Under the pieces are notes generated by a model. It had not been told where the DNA came from, made no database searches, and saw only the letters and a list, made by a program, of their open reading frames with translations. Position numbers and translations under genes: made by a program. From contig CAYRPN010000015.1 of the NCBI GenBank assembly GCA_964426135.1, forward strand, positions 5,421 to 69,420: 64,000 bases of DNA, read 5' to 3'. Every line of letters begins with the position of its first letter. Positions within the stretch are counted from its first letter, which is position 1. Of this stretch, positions 8,656 through 17,600 are shown one piece after another. This DNA is from CAYRPN01 sp964426135. GTDB taxonomy: Bacteria; Planctomycetota; Phycisphaerae; Phycisphaerales; Phycisphaeraceae.

Positions 8656-9426
8656 TCACACCTCAAACAGCGCCCGTCCCACGCGCAGCAGATTCGCGCC
8701 CTCCTCGATGGCGACTTCGAAGTCGTTGGTCATGCCCATCGAGAGCTGATCGAACGCGCCGCCGATCCACGGCTTCGCCCGCAGTTCCTGAAACAGCGCC
8801 GCCGTCCGCGCGAACACGGGCCGGCTGTCCTCCGCGTGATCGCTGTAGGGCGCCATGGTCATCAGCCCGCGCAGGCGCAGGTGCGGCAATTCCGTGGCGA
8901 TTTGCTGGGCCAGCGGCGTCACTTCCCCTGGCGACAGGCCGAACTTCTGCTCCTCGTCGGCAATGTTCACTTGCAGCAGCACATGAGCATCGGCGCCGCG
9001 CCTGGCGCAGAACGATTCGATCTCCTGCGCGAGGCGCAGGCTATCGACGCTCTGGATCAGCGTGACCAGCGGCACGACGTCGCGCACCTTGTTGCGCTGC
9101 AGGTGTCCGATCATGTGCCATCGTGGGACGGGCCCAGGCACGCCGCCGGCCGCGGGATCGCCCAGCGCAGTCGGACACGGCAAGGGGCGCGCCGCGACCA
9201 CCGCCGCCGCACGATCGCGCAGCTGCTGCACGCGGTTCTCACCCAGGTCGTGCTGCCCCAGATCGATCAGGCCCAGAATCTGGTCCACGGTTGCCGACTT
9301 GGTCACAGCGACCAGCGTGATCTCCTCCACCTTGCGTCTGGCACGCGCGGCGGCGACGGCGATGCGATCCTTCACGCGATCGTAGTGGCTGCGGAGGTGA
9401 GCGAGTTGGTTCGTATCGAGCGGCAT
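8656..9426 (-). CDS. YggS/PLPBP-type pyridoxal phosphate homeostasis protein
   Basis: 256 residues from the ATG at 9426; an upstream in-frame extension reads into a repeat and was not used. The fold is the alanine racemase-like PLP barrel. The PLP lysine lies in LVAVTK, followed by LGENRVQQL, WHMIGHLQRNK, the SVDS segment, LLQVNIADEEQKFGL, LRLRGLMTMAP, and the final LSMGMTNDFEVAIEEGANLLRVGRALF, all in family order. There is an extra Pro/Gly-rich segment of about 20 residues before WHMIGHLQ. Members buffer free PLP; in many bacteria the gene lies near division or wall genes, but here it is alone. Confidence 0.9.
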   Translation of the reverse strand: MPLDTNQLAHLRSHYDRVKDRIAVAAARARRKVEEITLVAVTKSATVDQILGLIDLGQHDLGENRVQQLRDRAAAVVAARPLPCPTALGDPAAGGVPGPVPRWHMIGHLQRNKVRDVVPLVTLIQSVDSLRLAQEIESFCARRGADAHVLLQVNIADEEQKFGLSPGEVTPLAQQIATELPHLRLRGLMTMAPYSDHAEDSRPVFARTAALFQELRAKPWIGGAFDQLSMGMTNDFEVAIEEGANLLRVGRALFEV

Positions 9427-9444
9427 GACGAAGCGAAGCCATTT

Positions 9445-9638
<194 letters not shown>

Positions 9639-9658
9639 ATGTCTGGTCTTGGCGAAAC

Positions 9659-11557
9659 TCACAGCCCATACTCGCGCCAACGCCGCGTCACCAGCGCCTT
9701 GGTCGCGTCATCCATTTTCAGGAACGGCGGCCAGTCGCGCACCGGGTGGCCGCCGACCTCTTCGCCGGGGATCTTCCGCGTCGCGTCGAAGCCCATCTTG
9801 TGTCCGGCGCCCAGCCTCGGCGCGGCATGGTCGAGGATGTCGAGCGGCCCATTAACCACTTCGACATCGCGCCCCGGATCGCAGTTGGCGCACAGGTGAA
9901 AGAGCACCGCTTCCTCGTCATGCACATCGACATCCTCATCGACGATCACGAGCAGTTTCGTCCACGACATTTGACCCGCGCCCCAGATCGCGTGCATGAC
10001 CCGGCGGGCCTGCAGCGGATATTCCTTGCGAATCTTGATGAACGCGCAGTTGTGAAACGCCCCGAACATCGGCAGGTGGTAGTCCACGATGTCGTGCACC
10101 AGCGTCTTGAGCAGCGGCAGAAAGATGCGCTCCGTGGCCTTGCCGAGGTAGTAATCCTCCTGCGGCGGATAGCCCACGATCGTCGTCGGATAGATCGGAT
10201 CTCCCCCGGTGCGGCGGTGCGTGATGGCGGTGACGGTGAAGACGGGATAGCGATCAGGCAGCGAGTAGAAGCCGGTGTGATCGCCGAAGGGCCCTTCGAA
10301 TGCGGCACCGGGGCCGATGGAGGAAGAAGGGCCAGGGGCCGAGGGCCAAGGGCCATGGGATTGCGGATTGCGGATTGCGGATTGCAGATCGTGCTCGGCC
10401 CCTTGGCCCTTGGCCCTTGGCCCTTGGCCCTCGCCCCTTCCCGGCTCCCACCCGACGCCGCCGCACTCGGTGCTGACGTAGCCTTCGATGACGATTTCCG
10501 CATTGGCGGGGACGTCCATGTCGATGGTCTTGCAGCGCACGAGCGGGATGCCGCCGTCGTTGAGGAAGCCGGCCATGAGCAGTTCGCTGACGCCGGGCGG
10601 ACAGGGCGCGGTGGCGGCGTAAGGCAGCACGCTCTCGCCGCCGAAGACGATGGCGCAGGGCATGCCGCGGACGGAAGGATCCGCTGTGCTCGCGCCACCG
10701 GGGCCTGTCGGCCCTGAAGGGCCGACGCCTGCGGCTTGACTGTTCTGCTGTCCCCTGTTTCCTGTCCCCTGTCCTCTCGCCTTCCACGCCCGCCAGTGCC
10801 GGGCGCCGTCGTGATGCATGTGCCAGTGCATCGCGGTGTGGTTGCGGTCGATCAGCTGCGCGCGGTACATGCCGATGTTGCGCGACGGCCGCGGGGTGCC
10901 CGCAGGCTTGCCCGCATCGTCCGGGTGAATCGTGTAAATCCCCGCGAACGTGATGTACCGGCCCTGACCCTGCGGCCACGGATCGAACTGAGCGCCGAAG
11001 CTCGCCGCCGGCGGATACCCCAGCGCCGCCAGATCGCCATCCATCGGCCAGCACTTGATGATCGGCAGCTCAAACAGATTCACCTGGTCACCGACCTTCA
11101 CCACTTCCTGGCACGCCGCGCGGTTGACGTATTTCGGCGCGTACGACGCGATCTTCGCCAGTTCCAAACCTTTCTTCATCTTGTCGATCAGCCCCGTAGG
11201 CGGCTCGGGCTTGAGAATCTTCTCGATGCGGTCGGCAATGCTCTCGAACCCGCCCTCCGTGCAACCCAGCGCCATCTCCATTCGGCGATAGCTGCCGAAG
11301 GCGTTGATGAGCAAGGGGAATGTCGAGCCGGGGGAACCGGGGGACTCGACGTTCTCAAAGAGCAGCGCCTTGCCGCCGAGGCTGGCATGGCGCGGGTCGA
11401 ACTTCCGCGCGTGCTCGCTGATCGACGGAGCCGGCGACTTGCTCACGCGGTCGGCGATCTCGGCGATCTCCAGCATCGTCGACACGCGCGCCTTGACGCG
11501 CACGAGTTCACCGGCCTTTTCCAATGCGTTCACGAAATCGCGGAGGTTGGGAAACAT
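9659..11557 (-). CDS. UbiD-family prFMN-dependent decarboxylase with two in-frame repeat insertions
   Basis: 632 residues from the ATG at 11557 (MFPNLRDFVNALEKAGELVRV, the normal family start). It removes carboxyl groups from aromatic or alpha,beta-unsaturated acids using prenylated FMN; the overall type resembles decarboxylases proposed for menaquinone synthesis. Visible motifs are RNIGMYRAQ (cofactor-binding Arg), HWHMHHDGARHW, STECGGVGWEPGR, FEGPFGDHTGFYS with the catalytic acidic residues, and NGPLDILDHAAPRLGAGHKMGFD. Two segments do not belong to the family: about residues 257-291 and 372-412, both low complexity and made of intergenic-type repeat DNA. Without them the length would be normal. 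No ubiX gene is adjacent. Confidence 0.85.
   Translation of the reverse strand: MFPNLRDFVNALEKAGELVRVKARVSTMLEIAEIADRVSKSPAPSISEHARKFDPRHASLGGKALLFENVESPGSPGSTFPLLINAFGSYRRMEMALGCTEGGFESIADRIEKILKPEPPTGLIDKMKKGLELAKIASYAPKYVNRAACQEVVKVGDQVNLFELPIIKCWPMDGDLAALGYPPAASFGAQFDPWPQGQGRYITFAGIYTIHPDDAGKPAGTPRPSRNIGMYRAQLIDRNHTAMHWHMHHDGARHWRAWKARGQGTGNRGQQNSQAAGVGPSGPTGPGGASTADPSVRGMPCAIVFGGESVLPYAATAPCPPGVSELLMAGFLNDGGIPLVRCKTIDMDVPANAEIVIEGYVSTECGGVGWEPGRGEGQGPRAKGQGAEHDLQSAIRNPQSHGPWPSAPGPSSSIGPGAAFEGPFGDHTGFYSLPDRYPVFTVTAITHRRTGGDPIYPTTIVGYPPQEDYYLGKATERIFLPLLKTLVHDIVDYHLPMFGAFHNCAFIKIRKEYPLQARRVMHAIWGAGQMSWTKLLVIVDEDVDVHDEEAVLFHLCANCDPGRDVEVVNGPLDILDHAAPRLGAGHKMGFDATRKIPGEEVGGHPVRDWPPFLKMDDATKALVTRRWREYGL
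10322..10442. repeat. Intergenic-type repeat in frame inside the UbiD-family gene (second insertion)
   Basis: Contains GGCCAAGGGCC-type units on one side, three to four tandem copies of GGATTGC in the middle, and four copies of TTGGCCC units on the other side, forming a fold-back. On the gene strand it translates as QGPRAKGQG followed by LQSAIRNPQS. It sits immediately before the catalytic FEGPFGD motif and keeps the reading frame. Confidence 0.75.
10683..10788. repeat. Repeat in frame inside the UbiD-family gene (first insertion)
   Basis: Contains the palindrome GGCCTGTCGGCCCTGAAGGG with flanking GGCC units, followed by tandem TGTCCCCTGT-type units (10750-10775). The protein product is GQGTGNRGQQNSQAAG and VGPSGPTGPGG, unlike any UbiD family segment. 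It lies between HMHHDGARHWRAW and the GMPCAIVFGGE strand. Confidence 0.65.
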
Positions 11558-11759
11558 GAAGCCATCGTAGGCGGCGGCGCTGCGACGGCAAACGCGCCCA
11601 AGCCTGGCGCGAACATGGCCGCCTCCCCTTGCGTGCTTGTCGCCCAATTCACCAAGTCGGCGTCAAGGCTTTTCAGTTCTCACGGAAGCGCCTCAATGAT
11701 GGCGACGGCGATCTGCTCGCGGCCTCAAATGCGGTTGCCCCGGAGCTCGATCAGGGCAC

Positions 11760-12875
11760 TCATTTCTCGCCGGACGCCGCAGGGGACTTGCCCGGTTCGC
11801 CCTGCGGCGGCGGCGCGGCCGGCGCGCCGCGCTGGCCGGCATAAGCGCGGCGAACGAAGGTCTCCACCTCGAACCAGGATGCGTCGGCCTTCTTCATCAG
11901 CTCGTCGCGCGGACGGCTGCGCGGATTCTGCTTCGACAAACGCCACGCCTGGAAGAACGCCGCGTCGAACTCGCGCAGCTTCTCGTAAGTCTCCCGGCTG
12001 TGAAACGCGTCGCGATACTCCGGCTCCTTGAGCTCGATCCCCAGCGCGGGGCGCACGCGCCCCATGTTGCGCGGCTTCAGCGGGGCCCAGCCCACCGGTT
12101 CCAGTTCCTCCTTGGTCACGCCGATCGCCCAGAGGATCGTGCTGGCCAGGACGATCGCGCCGTCCTCGCTGGGCAGCCGGCCCGACGCCAGGCCGTCGCC
12201 GCGCACCCGCGACGCCTCGGCGTAGAGGACGCGCATGGGGTCGAAGGTATCGATGAAGAACACGCCCTTGACGCCGGCCACGCTCTGCGCGCTGTACGCC
12301 ATCCGCCGCAAAGTCTGGTTGTATCCGCCGGAATTCTGGTCCGGCCCCGGTCCGTTCTGCACGGCCGGCGCGCTCATCACGACGATGGTGCGCACTCCGG
12401 GATACGCCTTGCACTTGTCGATGAGGTTGCGCAGATTCTCCTCATACTCGCCGATCACTTTGTCGTCGGGCGGCAGCATCTTCCCGTCGTTGAGGCCGAA
12501 GCAGAGAAACACCACCGTGGGCTTGCAGGCGGAGAGCAGATCCTCGACCCACTCGCCCGCGGCGCCTGCCGTCGCGCCGTCCCAACCACCGTTGAAGAAG
12601 CGCAGACCATCGCCCGGGCGCATGGCCAGGAGCGCCGAGGCGATGCCGCGGGTGTAATACATCTGCTGCGTCAGATCATCGCCGACGAAGACCACGCGAT
12701 CGCCGGCCCGGATGACATCGTCGAACTTCAGAGCCCTGACCTGGATGGGCTGGAGCTTGACGGGTTCAATCGGCGCGGCAACCTTGGTCGGGGCAGGCGC
12801 CGGCGACCCCGGCTGGGACTGGCAACCGGTCAGCAGCACCGTCAGGGCGATGATCAGAAAGCGTTGGCCGTTCAT
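11760..12875 (-). CDS. SGNH-like lipoprotein
   Basis: 371 residues from the ATG at 12875, which has AGGAG 6 nt upstream. It begins with a lipoprotein signal peptide (FLIIALTVLLTGC, lipobox LTGC), so it is probably membrane anchored. After a Pro-rich linker the domain reads GDRVVFVGDDLTQQMYY in place of the usual GDSxT, then FLCFGLNDG (block III Asn), and ends with a Pro-rich tail. The usual nucleophile Ser position appears as Asp-Asp here, so catalytic activity is uncertain; it may be an inactive or divergent SGNH member. It lies downstream of the TrkH-type gene in direction opposite to no neighbour; 202 nt separate it from the UbiD-family gene on the same strand. Confidence 0.65.
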   Translation of the reverse strand: MNGQRFLIIALTVLLTGCQSQPGSPAPAPTKVAAPIEPVKLQPIQVRALKFDDVIRAGDRVVFVGDDLTQQMYYTRGIASALLAMRPGDGLRFFNGGWDGATAGAAGEWVEDLLSACKPTVVFLCFGLNDGKMLPPDDKVIGEYEENLRNLIDKCKAYPGVRTIVVMSAPAVQNGPGPDQNSGGYNQTLRRMAYSAQSVAGVKGVFFIDTFDPMRVLYAEASRVRGDGLASGRLPSEDGAIVLASTILWAIGVTKEELEPVGWAPLKPRNMGRVRPALGIELKEPEYRDAFHSRETYEKLREFDAAFFQAWRLSKQNPRSRPRDELMKKADASWFEVETFVRRAYAGQRGAPAAPPPQGEPGKSPAASGEK

Positions 12876-13009
12876 GCGGAACTCCTGTGTGCGGACGAAG
12901 CAGTTTATCGGGCAAGCGGTTCGTTGCGGACGAATCCGAGGCGGCATTGCCGATAACGTGGCCGCGCATGAACCTCGGGGGCAACGAATGGGCGATGATC
13001 GGCGAGTTT

Positions 13010-13070
13010 AGCGCCGGAGCTTGCCCCGAATCCGTTTCCGCAGAACCGGAGCGGGGCAAGCCCCGGCGCT
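13010..13070. repeat. GGGGCTTGCCCC-type fold-back, copy 1
   Basis: Arms at 13010-13028 and 13052-13070 match as inverted repeats in 18 of 19 positions, with a 23-nt loop. It shares the TTTAGCG...GCTTGCCCCG core with the elements at 51166-51471 and, more distantly, 49994-50060. It lies between the SGNH lipoprotein start and the TrkH stop. Confidence 0.8.
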
Positions 13071-13086
13071 GAACATCTGCGACCGC

Positions 13087-14589
13087 TCACGCCATTACGA
13101 TGCGCTGATGCGCATCGGCCGAGGGAACCGCCAATGGACCGGGTATCATCGCGCCCATCGTCATCATCGGAGCCAGGGCACCCGCCGCCATTGCCGCGGC
13201 GACGATTCCCTTGCCCAGCGAACTCAAGTCAGGCGTGATGCCCAGCGTCAGGCCTGTGTTGCTGGCGGCGCTGATCGCCTCGAACAGCAGCCGTTCAAAT
13301 GGAAACGGCTCGGTGAACGCGAGCAGCAGCGTCGCCAGGGCGATGATCGAAAGGAACACACCGGCCAGCGCGAGCGACTGCCGGACCAGCACGTCGCCCC
13401 GGTGCGACCCGAGCGAGGGCACGTTCCGATGCCGGCGCAGCGTCGACGCGATGGTCAGCACGATCACCGCAAAGGTCGTGGTCTTCAGGCCGCCGCCGGT
13501 GCCGCCGGGGGATGCCCCGATCACCATCAGTGCCATCAACGCGGCGCGGCTGGCAGGCGCCAGTTCGTCCATCGGGGCCGTGGTGAATCCACCGGTGCGG
13601 CAGGTGATCGAAAGGAAGCTGGCGTCGGCGAGCGTGCGCGCTGCGTCGCCAGTCGTCCATCGCGCCGGCTCGATCACCGCGCCGGCGATTGATTCGTTGC
13701 CTGCCGGTGCGAGCAGCGACGCCAATTGGGCCGCGCCGATCAGCACGACGCCCGCCAGATAGAGGCAGGCCGAGGTGGTCAAGGCGATTCTCGAGTGCAG
13801 GGAAAGGCGCGACTCAGCTATCCCGCCCTCACCCCCATTACCGCGCAATCGCCGCCAGCGGGCACGCAGGAAGTCGCGCAGATCCGTCAGCACCGGCGCC
13901 CCCAAGCCACCTGCGATGATCAGGCCGGTCACCATCAGATGTACTGGAATGCTGTAGCGGTAGGCCGCGAGGCTGTCGTTCTGCATGGTGAATCCCGCGT
14001 TGCAGAACGCGCTGACCGCGTGGAACACGCTCAGTCCGAAGCGATCCACCCAGGTGAATGCCGCGGTGTCGTCGGCGCCGGCCGCACCGTGCTCGCGCCA
14101 CATCGACATCAGCAACACCGCGCCGATCAACTCGATCAGCAGAATCAGCACGATGGCATTCCGCGCGTGGTGAATGAACCGGCTCGCGGCATCGTCGGCA
14201 TCCGCTTCGACGCGACCGGCATCGACCGTGCCGATCGCCGCCGATCCGTCCGCGGCGGCGCGCTGATGCAACTGGTGAATCAGCGCCGCCGTGAACAGAA
14301 CCAGTCCAATGCCGCCGCCCTGGATCAGGACGCCGATCACGGCGTAAGCAAGTGGCGACAAACTCTGCGGCGGTACGACCGACAGGCCCGTCGTACACGC
14401 GGCGCTCACGGCGGTGAACAGCGCATCGAGAAAAGCCAGCGACTCAACGCCTGGCCGAACCGCCGCATCGAGCATGAGCAGCGGCGTTCCCAACGCGATC
14501 AGCCCGGCGAACCACAGCGGGAACCACAGGGCCGGGCGACGAAGCACCAGCGCGCACCAGCGCAGCAAGATGGAACGCGGCCCCTGCAT
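13087..14589 (-). CDS. TrkH/KtrB-type potassium uptake transporter
   Basis: 500 residues, inner-membrane ion-conducting subunit. The four pore loops with their selectivity-filter glycines can be read in order: ACTTGLSVV, FCNAGFTM, CRTGGFTT and ASNTGLTLGI, each between hydrophobic helices. After the third pore the segment IGASPGGTGGGLKTTT is typical of the family. A basic cytoplasmic loop (LRARWRRLRG) precedes pore three. No TrkA/KtrA regulatory gene is present in the window. It starts 70 nt after the giant gene stop on the same strand, so it could be read through from it, though the difference in role suggests its own promoter. Confidence 0.88.
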   Translation of the reverse strand: MQGPRSILLRWCALVLRRPALWFPLWFAGLIALGTPLLMLDAAVRPGVESLAFLDALFTAVSAACTTGLSVVPPQSLSPLAYAVIGVLIQGGGIGLVLFTAALIHQLHQRAAADGSAAIGTVDAGRVEADADDAASRFIHHARNAIVLILLIELIGAVLLMSMWREHGAAGADDTAAFTWVDRFGLSVFHAVSAFCNAGFTMQNDSLAAYRYSIPVHLMVTGLIIAGGLGAPVLTDLRDFLRARWRRLRGNGGEGGIAESRLSLHSRIALTTSACLYLAGVVLIGAAQLASLLAPAGNESIAGAVIEPARWTTGDAARTLADASFLSITCRTGGFTTAPMDELAPASRAALMALMVIGASPGGTGGGLKTTTFAVIVLTIASTLRRHRNVPSLGSHRGDVLVRQSLALAGVFLSIIALATLLLAFTEPFPFERLLFEAISAASNTGLTLGITPDLSSLGKGIVAAAMAAGALAPMMTMGAMIPGPLAVPSADAHQRIVMA

Positions 14590-14659
14590 GTGAGGCGATG
14601 GTAACGCGAGGCGTGGGCAACTGCTTCGCCGGTCGCTCTGGATTCACACGCGACGGCGA

Positions 14660-17600
14660 TCAGTTGCTGTTCACTTCATCCTTCGGCCCGCTGGTCACGC
14701 CATCACCGCCGCCGCCGGTGTAGATCACGTTCGTGCCGGCCTTGCCGTCGAGCAGGTCCGTGCCGGCGCCGCCGAAGAGCTGATCGTTGCCGGTGCCGCC
14801 ATTGAGCGTGTCGTTATCGGTGCCGCCGAGCAGGATGTTGTTGCCGCTGGTGACGCTGAGATTGTCGCGACCCGCGCCGCCGTCGAGCAGGTTGTTGCCC
14901 GCGTCGCCGATGAGCGTGTCGTTGTCGGCGCCAAGGCCCGGCACATCGCCGATGATCGGCTGCAGCACGCTGACGCTGAACTCGCGGGCCACCGTGGAAA
15001 TCACGACGGGCGCCGGCCCCACGGCCGCCGCGACCGCCGCCTGCACCAGCGCCAGGTCCACGGCGCCGCCGGCTTCGCCGAGGATCGTCACCTCGAACGA
15101 CCGCAGCGACGCCGCCAGTTTCACCGACGCCGCATTGATACCCAGCCCCGCCGCCAGTGCCGGCGCCAGCGTCGATGCGTTGATGCCCGCGCTGACCAGG
15201 GTCACCGGCAGATCCACGCGGAACACGCTCCGCAACACGGACAACGCCACCTGACCCTGAGCCACATTGTCGAGCGACTCCATCGCGCCGCGCAGTTGCC
15301 GATCGGTCACGTCCACCACCGGCTCACCGGCGACACGAATCACAAACGCGCCTTCCGTCGTGGCGACCTGGGCGGTGCTGGACACATCCAGCGGCAGGCC
15401 CGCGACCAGAGCCGCTTCGATGTCGCCCGAGCCGATGGCACTGAAATCGCTATCAACGAAGGAAGCCGACCACTGCGATTCCGTCAGCGTCACCAGCACA
15501 TTGCCGTCGCCCACACTGGCGATGAGTTCGACCGCATCCGTCACTGCCGCGGCGGTGGCGTCGTCAGACGAGTCGTCGATCACCGTCACGGTCGCGATGC
15601 CCTGCGACAGCGACACGGCCACGTCGGCAGCTTCGATGCCCGGCATCGCACGCACCACGTCGGCGATCTCTTCCGCAGTCACCGTGTCGGCGGCGCTGCC
15701 AAAGAGATCGACGCGGAACACACTCACATCCTGCGCCACCGCCAGGCTTCCGGGGCCGGCAAGCGGCGACAGCGCGGCGAAGACATCCGACTGCGTCGTC
15801 GTCGCGCCAGGACCGGCGAGCACGATGGTCGCGACCACCGGCACATTGGCGAGCGTCACATCGCCGACCTGCGTGCGGGCGACCTGCTCCAGCACGACGG
15901 CGCGCAGGTCGCGCGCCTCGGGCTGATCGCCCAGTCCGCCGAAGATGCGGTCGTCGCCGGCGTTGCCGCGCGCGGTGTCGTTGCCGAAGCCGCCGCGGAA
16001 GAGATCCGCCCCGCCGCCGCCGGCAAGCGTGTCGTCGCCGCCATCGCCTCGGAAGAAATCACCCGTGCCGATGCCGGTCAGTTCATCGCCATCCGCGCCG
16101 CCCAGGAGCGCATTGGCGCCGGCGCCACCGTTGATCTTGTCGAAGCCGGCGCCGCCGGCGAGCACATCGTCGCCGCCGTCGCCGAAGATCTCGTCGTCTC
16201 CGCCCACGCCTGCGATGCGGTTGCCCAGTGCGTTGCCTCGCAGCTTGTCGCCGAAGAAAGAGCCGACGATGTTCTCGAAGCTGAGCACGCTGTCGACATT
16301 GCCGAAGCCGTCGTTGTTGGTCTTCGACAGTCCGAGATTGACATCGACCGGCGCGGGCGCGTTGAGGAACGTGGCGGTGTCGCGGCCGAGTCCGCCGTCG
16401 AGCAGGTCCTTGGCGCTGCCGCCTTCGATGTTGTCATCGCCGGCGCCGCCGCGGGCTTCGAGCGTCCGGTTGCCCGCCGAGGCATTGAGGAAGTCGTTGC
16501 CGTCGCCGAGATTCGCCGTGATTTTCCTGAGGATCGCGTTCTGCACCGCGCCGATGGTGACCAGATCGTGTCCGCCGCCGGCATCGATCCGCAGGTCTTC
16601 GGCGCCGGTGAACTCGATGCCATCGACGAGCGAAGTCGGTGAGGAGACAAACACGTTGCCGCCCAGGGCCGCGACGTCGATGCTGTCGTCACCCGCGGTG
16701 CCGCTGATGAGCACCACGTCGTTGCCGTCTTCGCCATCCACTTGATCGAGACCCTGGCCCGGGCTCCAGAGGATAGTGTCGTTGCCCGCGCCGGCGTTGA
16801 CCGTGTCGTCGCCGCCGTTGCCGTCGAGCGTGTTGGCCTTGGCATCGCCGACGATGATGTCGTTGAAGAGCGAGCCGAGCACCCCGGGGATATTCACCAG
16901 CGTGTCGGTGCCGCCGAAGCCGTCGGCGGCGAGGCCGAGGCTCAGGTCGACGCTGACCGCGTCGGGATCGTCGGAGTAGTTGGCGGTGTCCGCGCCGCCG
17001 CCGCCGATGAACGCGTCATCACCGATGCCGCCAATGAAGTGGTCATTGCCGAAGCTGCCGTTGAGCTTGTCGTCGCCCACTTCGCCCATGAGCATGTCGT
17101 TGCCGAGGCCGCCGTCGATCTCGTCATTGCCGTCGCCGCCATGCAGTTCGTCATCGCCGCCGAGGCCGAAGATCTTGTCCTCGCCGCCGGCGCCGTCGAT
17201 GACGTTGGCGCGGTTGTCACCTGTGAGTCTGTCGGCAAACGCGGAACCAATCAGGCGATCGATATTGACCAGCGTGTCCTTGCCGCCGCGTCCGTCCTTC
17301 GTGATGGCGCCGATGGATCCGATGACGCCCTCGGCGCTGCGGGCGTAGCTGACCGTGTCGAAGCCGGCGCCGCCGTCGAAGATGTCATTGGCTGAGCCGC
17401 CGATCATCGTGTCGTCGCCCGCCTCGCCGTTGGCCGCGAGAACGAATGGCGAAGCGATGGCGTCGAGCATGTCATCGCCCTCGCCGAGATTCGCGGTGAA
17501 CTTCGACAAGCCCGGATTCGCCGCCATGTCCACTTCGACCACGTCATCGCCTGCGCCGGCGTCGATGATGATGTTCTGAAGCAGCGTGAAGGTGATGGCG

